Position numbers and translations under genes: made by a program. From contig OY998180.1 in assembly GCA_963921935.1 (NCBI GenBank), positions 112,350,183 through 112,414,182 of the forward strand: DNA of 64,000 nucleotides, written 5' to 3'. The notes beneath the pieces are model-generated. The model did not search any database. It saw only the letters and a program-made list of their open reading frames with translations, and had not been told where the DNA came from. Position 1 is the first letter of the stretch; every line of letters starts with the position of its first letter. This document shows positions 23,878 through 37,774 of the stretch, piece after piece. This stretch comes from Galeruca laticollis. Taxonomy: Eukaryota; Arthropoda; Insecta; Coleoptera; Chrysomelidae.

Positions 23878-26800
23878 TATATACTTTGAAAACATCTATC
23901 TCACAACAAAATTAGTATTAAAAACGAAAAACATTCATGATGAAGATTTTTTTGGCAATGTAGGGGACATTCGGTATGTTAGAAAGGTTTATTCTGGGTA
24001 ATTAACTGGATCATTTAATAAACAAATCTTGAAGTAGTGGATCTTACCAATGTCTGTATTTAGTTATAACAGTTCCACGTAACTGTGAACGTATCCTATC
24101 AGAGGTGAATTTCAAAATTGTCGTTTATCCAGTTCATAAAAGGAATTTGAAACGATGTCACATTGAAATAAAATGTTTAACAAATCATATTTTGCCATAA
24201 ATAGAACAACTATTAAATAACAATGAATAATTGAATAAAATAAGACATTATGAAAGATGAAATGGTTGGATAAGTGACAACACGAGACTAAATCAAACAT
24301 TTTTGACAACTGGAATATTTTAAAGGTGACAATTATATTAGAGCTTATATACCTCCAGAGCGTATTACAACGGTTCATGTGATTGGAGATGATCGTAACG
24401 GGATAAGAAAGAAAATTATTATTATTATAAAATGTCAGTGTCCGATTTTTTTGGAAAAAGATAGCGAATTGTAATTTGAAATTGAATTATTGATAATTAT
24501 TCAAAAGAGTAGAGATAAATCGACGATAGAACTTGCCTGTATCAATAGATTTTATAAAGCGTTTCTCGTGTGAGAAATCTTGTATCTCGGAGTCAGCTAA
24601 TTTGAGTCCAGTTTAAAACGACAAGAGGCTTCGTCAGCTAAGTACACCGAAGAGAAGATTGATTGGTAACAAAATTTCAAATATTATATCGATATAAAAA
24701 AGTTTAACAGAAAACAAATTCAATTGAAAATTAACCAAAAAGCATGGTAATTTGAACATAAATTTTTTGATCATGGAGGAACTAAATTAAAATCCAATTA
24801 GTGCGTGTAAACTCCAAAACCTTTTCGATACTTGTATTTTTTTATATTTTTCATTCTATTCCTGGACTATAGTTAAGATTTAGTTATAAGGTGTATAGTT
24901 ATTAGTTATATTTAAATAATTATCATTAATGGGAAGAACTTTATAATTTTGAATTTGTTATTAGAATTTTAAAGGATTAGTTATTTTATTTTGATTTAAA
25001 TAAGAATTTTACTCATTAAATTTAAAATAATAATAAAATTGGCACCCGACAGAACTCACCTGTGATAAAATCTCAGGCCGTGGCGAATATAAATTATATT
25101 ATAAAGTTTATTAAGTGATGGACATTAAAATATACATCACAATTGTCGCATCCAAACGTGGGGCTTGGTAAAATAAATTTTAATAAACCGAAATATATAG
25201 GGGCAGACAATACTTAATTTGATAAAATAAGGTTAAGCTTATTTGGGGCAAATATAAAATTTAAAATATTCCTTTTTAATACCAAAATAATCATTTAATT
25301 CCAATTTGTTTAAAATGGCAAACAGAATGACTCTTAGGGACGGAAAAGAATTAGCAGGAACGAGTGAGAGGCAGGAAAGGCAGGTAGAGGATACTGGAGT
25401 ACAGGCGGGCAAAGAGCAGAGATTTGGATCAGGGGATTTTGTGGTTCAATATTTAGAGCAAGGGAGACAAAATTCAGAGGAAAAATTGGCAGGAGATGAA
25501 CAGGAACAGACATTTGTCGATATTGGGGGAGATTCTGAAGAAGAAAGAAGACCATATGGAGGAAGTAATTTTCATGGGGGGAAAGAAATAGTGCAAATAC
25601 CAGAGACAATCAATGTAATGAACATAATGCAACAAATGATGATAAAGTTAGATATAAATGCAGAGAATCTTAAAAATGAAATTAATCAGAAATTGGATAG
25701 AAATAGAGAAGATATGAATAAAAAATTAGATGAAAATCAGGAAGAAAGTCAAAAAATGTACAGAAAAATAGACAAAGAGTTTTGAAGAAATAGGAAAAAT
25801 TAAAAAGGAACAAGAAAAGCAGAAGGAAGAAATCAAGGGTATTAAAGAAAGGATAAAAGAACAAGAAAAGAATTTAAGAGCAGAAATTGAAGAAAATGGA
25901 ATTAAAATCCGAACGGAAATAGAGACAAATGTTGAGGATAGTGTATATGAATTAAGAAAACAAATAGATGAGAATTTTCCAGAACTGATTAATACTCATG
26001 TAACAAAACAAATGAAAAGAATCCGGGAAGAAATAGGGCAAATTAGGTTAGACGGGAAACTGAATGAGAAAATTTTAAATTAGATGTAGATAAAAAATGT
26101 CACTTCCATGCTAATTCCCATCCGAATAGGATCGAAATTATCAATCTTGCGAATAAAAGTATTCATAAAAATTTAAAAGTTATTTCTATAAAGTTACTGT
26201 GTTTGGTAAAAAGAATCAAGAGAGTAGTTACTCATTGATTCACTAATACTTCCGTCGCCTCCTGCAACGGGAACCGTTCCCTTTCAGACCGAGTATACTC
26301 GCCGGTTGAAAGCGAAAATCCATGCCCTGAATGTATCAAAACCAGATCTCTTCGCTAGTGAAAATCTCAAAAACAATCAAAACGTTCGTGTAAATAAACC
26401 TATTGTGTCTGTGAAAACGTCCCCCAAAACAATTAAACGAAAAGGTGCGTCCAAATTTAAAAAAAATACCGGTCGACATCCAAAATTTTCCGTAGGGAAA
26501 AAAAACTAACATCAATTAAAAGTGGCGCGAAAGTTGAATCAACCGGTGTGCAAAGGCCTTCGGCCAGTACTTCGGACAGTATCAGTTCTTCAAAATATAG
26601 TGCCGATATTGCTAGGGTTAAAAACAAGACTCAGGAATTGAGGAACAAAAATAAGGAATACTTAAAATTAGTTTACATTGAGGACGATAACCCAAATCAG
26701 GTTAGTTTAAGTAATAATATTATAACAGACATAAACATTTCAAAAGAACTCTTAAACGAAATTGATATAGACAGTATAAATAAAGCGTTAAACTTTTCAA

Positions 26801-29800
26801 ATCAAAATAAAAAGAGTATAGAAAATTCAAACAAGTGCCTGGGAACTGACTTGGCCATAGACACAATAAATGACAAAAACTGTGTAGGAAACAGCGAAAA
26901 AAAGTGTCTAGAAAATTTGGAAAAAAAGTGTCTAGGAAGAAAACAAAATTGTCTAGAACAAACACCAAAACAAGCAGAACTGTTGTTATATCCAAACGAA
27001 GGTAGTTCCGGTCTTTCTATACCGACTTGTCGAGGTTTAAACCCGGAAATAACATCAACCCTCAAGCAAAACCTTATTACGGAAACTGACAAAAATAATT
27101 CCAAAATGGAAGATGATTCAATTGGAGATCTATCCAGCGATTCGACACCAAATCCGAACAAACAAATCATGATCCAAGCAGTAATTCATGGACCAGCACA
27201 AACATCATGGGCAAACGAGGTAGAAAAAGAAAAGAGTATGGAAGACGCGTTCGTCTCTCAATATTCCAAAATGAACAAAAATAAAGAAATAACGGCAAAA
27301 AAATTAAACGTGAATAGTGAAGACGTAAATAAAATTATCACTATCCCCGATGCCCAACAAATGGAAATGGGGGAAATCCCACCCCCTGGTTTTGAAAAAC
27401 CAAAAAAACAGTAAAATTGAACAACATAATCAACATACAAAGAAATCCAAGTATCGAAACTGCAAATGTTTATAACTCATTGTCAGACTCGTCGGAGGAT
27501 GAACCACCCCCAACACAAGGACAATAAAAAAAGCGGAAGAAAACCAGATTCCGCAAAATAAATGAAATGCATTCAAGTTCCGAAGACGAAGCAGCTCAAG
27601 ATGCAAAAAGAAAAAAGCATAAACAACAGTGAGAAAAAACAAGCCATGCCCCCATGTCCGCCAATTGTTATTGACGGAAATGTTCAAAAACACAAAGAAA
27701 TGGTCAGGATTTTAAAACAAGAAACGAAGAAAAACTTCGAATTAAAATATACAACAAATTCGACAATTATCTTTACGAAAAATATCAATGATTTTGAGCT
27801 GTAACATGTCCATCGACCTGTTTCGATCTAATATAATAAATTCCGTGTAATTTCCGCTTGCAGTCTCATTAGCCACTCCCAACCATAGAATTAAAACTGA
27901 ACGTTGAGACAATTGACATTTGTCAATTTCCCCCTGTTCGCTACAAGCTGAAAATCCTCCCTTTTCCGATACCGACGTTGAAAAGAAAACACGTACTCAC
28001 GTTTTCTCTTGTTCTGAAAGTTTTCTTAATTTGCTGTGGTAAGTTGAAATTTATATTTTATAATCTTTAAGTTTCATTCGATATAATCGCTGATATAATT
28101 TTTATTGCACTTCTTTCATTTCTGTTTTTTTACATATTCAGAGATAAATTACAGTTGCACGTGGTCACGGAATCCTTTTATATCTACATATTAATTTTAA
28201 ACTAAATACAAATCATTGTTTAATTTTGTGCAAACACTTGAGAGCTTTTTATGTTGCAAAATATCTTTTTTCAATATAATAAATAACATTATAATCACAT
28301 TTTAAAACCCATAGAATATTCATTCGTATGAAGGATACTGACACTACAGGTTTCAAATATATTTTTAAGCACTTTATTTATTCAGATAACAACTTTTTGG
28401 CTCTCATAAGTTTTTCAGAACATTAGTACACTACTAGTTTAGTTAAATTGTTTTTTTATTGTTTCAATATGGGAGACATATATGTTGGGAAGCTTTCAGT
28501 AAATTTATTTTTGTAAATTCAAATAACTGCCTTCCTTTTAAACCTGAAAAGCTCAACCAACACAATGTGCCCCATTACGATCAAGTTCCTACATATCCCT
28601 GATTCTTGTGTACTCTTAGGTAAGCACAACAGCTACGTGAGAGCTACGTAACAGCTTTCATTTATTTAAGACAACTTTACCTTTGAAGACAGCTTCCATT
28701 TATGTAAGACACCTTTACCGTTGAAGACAGCTTCCATTTATGTAAGACACCTGTACCGTTGAAGACAGCTTCCATTTATGTAAGACACCTTTACCGTTGA
28801 AGACAGCTTCCATTGGTCCGAGACATCTTTCACCATAGAAAACACCGTTTCCATTCCTTCAAAACATCTAAATCACCAGAGTACCGTCAGTTAAGTACAT
28901 CCTGTATTTTTTCCGTCCCGTTCTAAGGCAGAATTAAATTAATTTTTCTTATATATATTCTCTTTTATTTCTAATCCACCCGGCTGTGAGAGCCACGGGG
29001 TATCGTGTTCGGGTTGATTAAGTTTGAGCACATTTTATTTTTAACGTTTTTAATATTAATTTTTTATAATATTTTAATTTAGAGTAAATTATTTTACACG
29101 GTGTTTCCACCTCTATCACCGTAGTTTTGTTCTTGTTCTTTCGTAACGTTTGAAAAGGTGGTAACGCCCTGAACTTCCATAGCCTGATCATCCTCTGTTA
29201 TACAAAGTGTGTCATTAACTTGGAGTTGGACCACCCTTGAGAAGTCTCATGCCGGGATTTTGTTCAAGTGAACGAGTAAGCTTTACAGAGCATTTAGAAC
29301 AAACATTAAGAGACGAAAAAGTCCCCTATCATCATATAGTAGACGGGAAGATAAAACACATGCGTTCGTGTTAAGAGGCCTTACCGAGGGTTTGCAATTA
29401 GACGATGTAAAAGACGAGCTAATGAACACTTACAAAATAAATATTGAAGACCTGTATCGTATGACGACCAAGGGGAGACCACTGTATTTAGTGGTAACTG
29501 ATGCCAAGATTACGCTCGATTATCTGAATAAAAACGTAAGAGTAATCGATACAGGATACAATGGGAGCACAGAAGACAAACAAAGCACATAATTCAATGT
29601 AATATATGTCAACTTTGGGGCCATGCCACATCGAACTGTGGTAGGGCGCCCAGATATTTGAAATGTGCAGGACAGCATCTAACCCCAGAATGTGTCAAGG
29701 ACCGAGCACTACCCGCCAAATGTGCAAATTGTAAAGGGGACCACCCGGCAAACGCAGAGGTGTGCCCCGAGTACGTCAAGAGGAAAATTTGGTTAGAAGA

Positions 29801-32800
29801 AAGGAAGAATCAACAAACCAAACCCGATCCCACAAAATTTATTCCCGCATCCCCTCCCAAGAACAACCCTTGGCAGAAAAACAGCAATGACACAGAATTC
29901 CCTAGTCTCCCCTCCAAGCCCACCCCACGTTCATCCCAAACTATTCCCCAACAACGAAGATCCCTACAAGAGCCACAACTACCACAAGCGCTAACGATAT
30001 TACGAAATTTACCGAAGTTAATAATCTGTTCAACTTCAAACCCTCGTTAACTTAGATTAAGTAGCCAGAGCCGTTTCGGACCTAATTGAGCAAGTGAAAT
30101 TAGCTACAAATAAAATGGATAAATTCACGATATACAATAACTTTGTAGCTAATATAGACAGTTATGACATCTAGACAGGTAGGTGAAAAACTTGGCTTTC
30201 AGAAAAGATACAATCTCAAAACAATTTTTTGTAATGTACAAGGTGTACATAATAAAATCCACTTAATTCGTCACTTTCTCAACATCCATAAACCAGACAT
30301 ATTCTTTTTAATTGAGACGTTCCTTAAACCCAATAAAAAATAAATTTCAGAAACCCTGAATATCGTCTATTTAGACAAGACCGCCCCCACTATGTCAAAG
30401 GTGGTGGTATCGCACTTTTCATCAAAAAAGACATAAATTTCAAACTCCTGCAACAAAACAATACTTCAATTGAGCATATTCCGATACTCTTTGATATTAA
30501 AATCGTTGGCACTTACAGCCCCCCGGGTAATAAGCTTAAAGAGGAAGATTTCTTTAATATAACAAACACACACAACAAGGTGTTAATTGTAGGGGATCTC
30601 AACTGCAAACACCCGCAGTGGGATCACTACACTAAACACCCTAACACAAACGGGAGTACTCTTTGGAAGTTTTGCGATCATTCGGATTGCAACATTCACC
30701 ACACAGACACACTTCCCCTACGCAAATCATACCCCCAGTACATTAGACATAGCAATAGGCAAAAACATCAATAATCTTACCAAAATAAAAACCCTTACAG
30801 ACTTCAATTCCGATCACGATCCCGTCCTCATAAACCTCAAAATTTCCCATCATACACAAACACAAAATAACACACACTTCGATTATAAAACAACAAACTG
30901 GGTAAAATTCAAACATTTCATAAATAAGCATTTAAAAATCATAGATAAGATAGAAAACATAAACCAGCTTAGTAACACTATTAAAAATTTACAAAAAATT
31001 ATTATTAACGCCAGAAATGAATCAACAACCCTAAAAAAGAAAATAAATTATCAGAAAATATTATCAAGTTAACACATGAAAAAAACAAAATAAGAAAGAT
31101 TTGGCAAACATCCAGATGTGATGAAGATCATCGGTTACTAAGAACCTTTCAAAACAATATTAACCAGTCAATATTGCAATATAAAAATATGGAATGGACA
31201 CAGTTTCTAAATAAATTAAAGCCGGAGGATAATTCCCTATGGCGAATAGCTAGACGGTTTCGTCGAACAAATCGTGAAATTAATAAATTAACTGTTAACA
31301 ATCAAGTAATCACAAACATGACGGTGATCGCGGAGAAATTCGGGGAGTACTTCCAAAATAACTTCATAAACAACACACCACATACACAACAACATTACAA
31401 CATAACTCATTCAGTACATCAACATTTACACTCAATAAACACGCATAACACCAAAGATCTTGCATCATTTTCAGAAGTTTACATCACAATACAGAAACTG
31501 AAAAACAAAACAGCCCCAGGCTTAGACGAAATACATCTCATATTATTAAAGAATCTTCCAAAAAAAGCTATTGTTCAATTAACAGATATAGTAAATTACA
31601 TCATCAAAAACGGAGAGTATCCCGATATGCTCAAGATTTCCAACATCATACCAATTGTCAAAGCTAACAAACAACCTAGTTATGTGGATAGCTACAGGCC
31701 AATTTCCCTTCTGAATAATATCGCAAAGGTGATAGACAGAATAATTTTAAAAAGATTGCAATCTTTTGTTAATAAAAATCATATCATTCCCCCCGAGCAG
31801 TACAGATTCAGAAGCGGACACAGTACTGTGGCCCAGATCATTCGTGTTATAAATCACATCCGGGAAGGATTTCAACAAAAACACAAAGCGATCATGGTCA
31901 CAGTGGACGTCCAAAAAGCTTTTGACTCCGTATGGCGTGAGGGGCTGATTTATAAACTAATCAAAGTAAAAATTCCGAATTACTTAATAAAAATCATAAA
32001 TTCCTATCTCACTAACAGGAAGTTTTATTCTAAACTTTATGAGCACTCAGCAGGTCCATACAACATAAGGGCTGGAGTACCACAAGGTTCTGTCTTATCA
32101 CCTTTGTTATACTCCCTATTTGTCCAAGATCTCCCAACATCGCCTAAATTATTAACGGCAATGTATGCTGATGATACTTGTTTTGTAGCAACAGCAAAGA
32201 ATCAAGAACATGCACTCAACACAGTACAAAATCATATTAACACAAAAATTACACCCTTTTTCAACGAACACAAACTAGCTATTAACCCTTCAAAAACAGA
32301 GTATTTATTACTCAGAAGAATAGCTAGGAAAGCCGATCCACTGCAATTTCAGCTTTGCGTAAATGGGCATTACATTGCCCCTAGCAATACCCTAAAATAT
32401 TTAGGGTACACAATGCAAGGAAATACTTCGGCGAATACGCATATTTCACTACAAATACAAAAGGCTAAGAATGCAATGTGTCGACTATACCCACTTATAT
32501 GCAAACACAGTCAACTCACAAGTCAAAACAAAATATTACTTTACAAACAAATCATAAAACCTATACTCACTTACGCTGCACCCATATATTACACAGGCAC
32601 TAAACATAATTTTCACTCCCTGCAGGTGATACAAAACAAGTGTCTCAGAATGGCATTAAATCATAATGCGGTTTATCCGAAATTACCTAAAACTACCTGG
32701 TTACAGGACAAGGCAAATATACCCACTATCAAAGACTTTATCAATAAAATCTCAGATAATTTTTATAACTACTGTCTGCCACAAGATCTTCGAAACAAAC

Positions 32801-35800
32801 TCAAAGACGCAAATCGCGCAGAAGGCATCCGAGATAGTGGGTGTAGGCTTCTGCATTGATCGTTAATTACATAACTAGGTTTTTGAATTCCGAACCATAT
32901 ATATCACAAAGGGAGTAAAAATCACGCAGTAAAACAGCGATGCTTTTGCTCCACAAAACTCAAACTTATCTAATCATTCACACATTATAAAATAACAAAT
33001 TAACATCTGCCATGTTGCTTTCTCGAAAACTAAACCCCGTATTAATTTGAAACCCAGTTTTTCAGCTGTTTTTCCTGGAATACCCGAGTCGAAAGATTGT
33101 AGGAGCGAAATGTCTATGTTAGGGACAAAGTTATATATCCAGTGAAAACAAACGGATAATGCTATCAGCAAGGAGCCGTGAGGACAATCCGGATAGACGA
33201 GAGGGGAAGAAAATCGCCAGAACACCGGCACTTTTTATATATATTTCTGTATATATTTTATTTTCTATCCTTTTTTGTACTTAGGGAATGAAAAACTCAA
33301 ATAAAGAACCATTTTAATCTAAATCTAGATAAAGAATGTGAAAGATTGAGTAATGAGGTGGATCAACAGAAAATATTATGCACAAAAGGTCATGAGGAAA
33401 ATGAGCAGCAGATGAGAGAAAATATGGAGAAACTGTTTAGAAAGGTTCAAATGGCACAGGATGATGTAATAAAAATGGAAGAAAATATGAGACAGAACAT
33501 GGTTACAGGAAGTCCGACTGTTATACCTAGTTTTCAAGATGGAGGAATTCGATTTGATGGGAACATAAATCATCTCCATCCTAAAGTTTTCATTTCTATT
33601 GTAAAAAGCAGGATAAGAGGAATTAGGGACAAAAACTGGTTATAAGGAATTTGTTGGTAGGTCATCCGTTACTGTGGTTTTGCAACAAAGAAGGGGAAAT
33701 TAATAATATTAAGGAATATGAGGAACAGTTTCTAAATTACTTTTGGGGAGAAATTCCTCAATCTGTATTTAGAGAAAAGTTTTACTTTGGAAGATTCGAT
33801 TATAATAAAAATAAGAACTATAATAATTATGCCATGCAATTATATAATATTGCTCAGTACTTAGAACCAGGAATGCGACAGGAGGAAATAGTACTGTATA
33901 TAGCGAGACACTATAGACAAGAAACAGTAGAGACCATCGCGTTACATAACATAAAGAGTATGGAGAATTTATCTTCTTATCTGATAAGATTAGAACGAAG
34001 TGTAACACAGAGTAATAGGAATGAACAAATGAGTCGAAGTAATCAGGAAGGAAATTATGGACAAATGGGAAGAAATAATCAAGAAGGATATTTTAGAGGA
34101 AATTGGAGACAACAAGGAAATATGAGAGGAGAATATGGAAATAATAACTATCAAAATAAAAACCAACAATCAAATTACAATCAAGAAAATACAAGAGGAT
34201 TTGAATGAAGTAATGATGGATATTATAGGAATCAAGGAAACAGGAATGATAATTGGAATAGAAACAACCAAAATAGAGGAAGATGTTTTGACAGAGGAAA
34301 TGAGAGAAGAGGAAATAGAGAAGAGTATCAAGAAAACAGACGAGATAGATCAGGAGAAAATCAAATACAAGTAAATGTAATAGGTAAATCAGAGGAGAAT
34401 CGTAACTCCCGTTCAGAGCAAAATAATCCGGATTTTGATTAGATAGTTTCCACTAGCATAACATTCTATATTCATCAAAATACGAACATAGTATAAGGGA
34501 ATATATTAAATTTGGAGAAGAATAGGAATTAAAAGAAATAATGGGATTAATAAAAATTAAAGGGAAATTAATGGGAAGCAAGTCAAATATTAATAGGTAC
34601 AGGTTCGAAAGCGTCTGTAATAAAAACAAAATTAATAGAAGAAAATATGGAAAATTATGAAAATAAAGTAATTAAGAAACCGACATAGTTATAGGAGTGG
34701 TTGAATTAACAAAATATAAGGCAAGAATTGAGTTTGAAAAGATGGAGATAGAATTATATGGTAATAGGTTTGAATTTTGAGGAGGAAAATATGGAAGTAT
34801 TGGCAATTGAAGAGGATAATAAGGAGTTATGGAATATAGAAAGGAGTGGAATTATGGAAGGATTGGAATTAGTGTGTGGAAATAAGGAATATGAAGAGAA
34901 AGTGAAGAATTTGGTAATGAAATAAGAAGGATTGACTGAAAAAAGATAATGAAAATGCACAAAATACCTATCGATTAGTAGATCCTGTAACTAAGCAATT
35001 AAGGGGAATTTTCCATATAGAAAGCATATTTAAATTTAATAAAAGCGAAAATGAGGAAGAACTAGGGTAGAAAATGTTATGACGAAAGAAATGTATTTAA
35101 ATGATATATTCTAAACTAGATGAATTAAAAAAACATATAACTTAATTATAGTTAATCGTGGTTAGAAAATGAAGCAGTTTACAGGGTAGGAATAGTGTAG
35201 ATTAGAGGATGATATTTGTCGAATTGAATTAGAATAGAATTGTACATAGATAAAATTAGAATAGCTAGAAATTGATAATGTAATTGTTATTATTGAGAGA
35301 TTATTAATTATTTTTATCAAAAAGAAATCTTGAGACAAATATAAAGGTTAGAATGGGAGAATGACTTCAGACGTGTTTAGAAGAAAATATAATTTGTTAA
35401 AATTTTATTAGGGGCATTTGAAAACATCTATCTCACAACAAAATTAGTATTAAAAACGAAAAAAATTCATGATAAAGATTTTTTTTGGCAATGTAGGGGA
35501 GATTCGGTATATTAGAAAGGTTTATTCTGGGTAATTATATTAACTGGATCATTTAATAAACAAATCTTGAAGTAGTAGATCTTACCAATGTCTGTATTTA
35601 GTTATAACAGTTCCACGTAACTGTGAACGTATCCTATCAGAGGTGAATTTCAAAATTGTCATTTATCCAGTCAATAAAAGGAATTTGAAACGATGTCACA
35701 TTGAAATAAAATAATAATAAAATGTTTAACAAATCATATTTTGCCATAAATAGAACATCTATTAAATAACAATGAATAATTGAATAAAATAAGACATTAT

Positions 35801-36683
35801 GAAAGATGAAATGGTTGTATAAGTGACAAGACGAGACTAAATCGAACATTTTTGACAACTGGAATATTTTAAAGGTGACAATTATATTAAAGCTTATATA
35901 CCTCCAGAGCGTATTACAACGATTCATGTGATTGGAGATGATCGTAACGGGATAAGAAAGAAAATTATTATAAAATGTCAGTGTCAGATTTTTTTGGAAA
36001 AAGATAGCGAATTGTAATTTGAAATTAAATTATTGATAATTATTCAAAAGAGTAGAGATAAATCGACGATAGAACTTGCCTGTATCAATAGATTTTATAA
36101 AGCGTTTCTCGCGTGAGAAATCTTGTATCCCGGAGGCAGCTAATTTGAGTCCAGTTTAAAACGACAAGAGGCTTCGTCAGCTAAGTACACCGAGGAGAAG
36201 ATTGATTGGTAACAAAATTTCAAATATTATATCGATATAAAAAAGTTTAAAAGAAAACAAATTCAATTGAAAATTAACCAAAAAGCATGCTAATTTGAAC
36301 ATAAGTTTTTTGATCATGGAGGAACTAAATTAAAATCCAATTAGTGCGTGTAAACTCCAAAACCTTTTCGATACTTGTATTTTTTTATATTTTCCATTCT
36401 ATTCCTGGACTATAGTTAAGATTTAGTTATAAGGTGTATAGTTATTAGTTATATTTAAATAATTATCTTTAATGGGAAGAACTTTATAATTTTGAATTTG
36501 TTATTAGAATATTAAAGGATTAGTTATTTTATTCTGATTTAAATAAGAATTTTACTCATTAAATTTAAAATAATAATAACATTGGCACCTGACACAGAAC
36601 TCACCTGTGATAGGATCTCAGGCCGTGGAAAATATAAATTATATTATAAAGTTTATTAAGTGATTGACATCAAAATATACATC

Positions 36684-36748
<65 letters not shown>

Positions 36749-37721
36749 TATATATATATAGGCAGTCTTAAAACCATTCTAGCAGAAAACAACTACGCAC
36801 TACAATTTCACTAACAAAATTATTAATAAACGAATTCATTCCGTATATAACAACACCCAAACCTATAAAAAAATCGAATACTTACATTTCGCTTCCCTAC
36901 TTAAATGGTCTGTCAGAAAAAATAAAGAAAATATCAATTACCAACAAACTGAATGACACCAATAAGATATTTTTCTCAAGAATGAAACTAAAAATAAATT
37001 AAATTAAACAAACACATACAATGTATCAAATTCCTTGCCAAGACTGCCCCAGTACATACATTGGTCAGACTAAACAATATCTGCAAAAAAGACTACAAGC
37101 TCACAAATATTCCAAATTAGATGTAACAGCACTCTCACATCATAGACAATAAATAGGACACTCTTTTAACTATGACCAAACTAAAATTCTCGCTTCAAGC
37201 CAGTAGTGAGTGTTAGTGTTAGTGTTTTACGGTGATTTAACTGGTAAGTAATTTCTTATTTTTTATTATTATTTTTACTTTATTTTACTTTATTTATTTA
37301 TTTTATTGTTATGTCCTTTTCCGGGGAAATTTCAAGGAGTAGGCAGATTGAGGCCTGGGAATTAGCCGGAGGGGGTGATTCGTTGCGTAGAGTAGGCAGA
37401 TTGGGACTACGGAATCGGATCACTTCCTAGATTAATGAACCAATAACTTAACCCCCCCCCCCTCTTGATAATGGCTTCAAAGTGGAAGCCGAAACGTCGA
37501 GAAATTTCAAATTTCCAGCGCAGTTCAACCCGTGAACCTAGTTCATTTGTTCATAATTCTAACCCCGGAAACCTTTCCTTACAGGGCGTTTTTATTCATG
37601 CGAAAAAATTCAGGAGGTGATTGCACATATGCCTCCTTTCCGAGATATCACCCCAAATAAGTGGTGAGTAAAATTGAGTTTTAATTTTTTTCTCAAAGGA
37701 TCACACTATATATATATATAT

Positions 37722-37774
<53 letters not shown>

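Larger units (their letters stand above)
26306..30050 (+). pseudogene. Jockey ORF1 (gag-like), split by a solo LTR
   Basis: N-terminal basic part 26306-26509 (IKRKGASKFKKNTGRHPKF). Central part 26548-27414 (288 codons, with the repeated NSEKKCLENLEKKCLGRK unit, ending in PPPGFEKPKKQ). PRE_C2HC start 27562-27799 (IVIDGNVQKHKEMVRILK, TIIFTKNINDFE). After the solo LTR it resumes at 29288 with HLEQTLRDEKVPYHH and THAFVLRGLTEG. Nucleocapsid at 29600-29800 holds the knuckles CNICQLWGHATSNC, CAGQHLTPEC and CANCKGDHPANAEVC. Several frameshifts and stops show it is dead. Confidence 0.85.
26101..33311 (+). mobile_element. Jockey-clade LINE inserted in the long-LTR element
   Basis: It carries ORF1 with PRE_C2HC and CCHC knuckles, then endonuclease and RT, all plus strand. 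The ends are bounded by an imperfect ~28-bp duplication (26073-26100 and 33312-33341, both ending GATAAARAATGT) that joins the interrupted gag. The 3' end has AATAAAGAACC. A 1488-bp solo LTR splits its ORF1. Own length is about 5.7 kb. Confidence 0.88.
23887..36686 (+). mobile_element. Long-LTR retrotransposon with nested LINE; gag-only
   Basis: LTRs of ~1.26 kb (TGAAAACATCT...CATCACA) lie at 23887-25141 and 35419-36686. The whole element sits inside an (AT)n tract. After removal of the LINE (26101-33311) the interior is only ~3 kb. It holds gag, a damaged protease motif (LIGTGSKASVI near 34590, with Gly where the catalytic Asp should be) and no RT, RNase H or integrase. It is a non-autonomous or deleted copy. 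Confidence 0.92.

Noticed and set aside
24112..24378. 88-codon minus-strand frame (also at 35637-35927)
   Set aside because: Lies within both copies of the 1.26-kb LTR; LTR sequence with no recognisable motif.
28650..28830. Regularly spaced repeats considered as a CRISPR-like array
   Set aside because: Contiguous 38-bp tandem repeat without unique spacers in a eukaryotic LTR.
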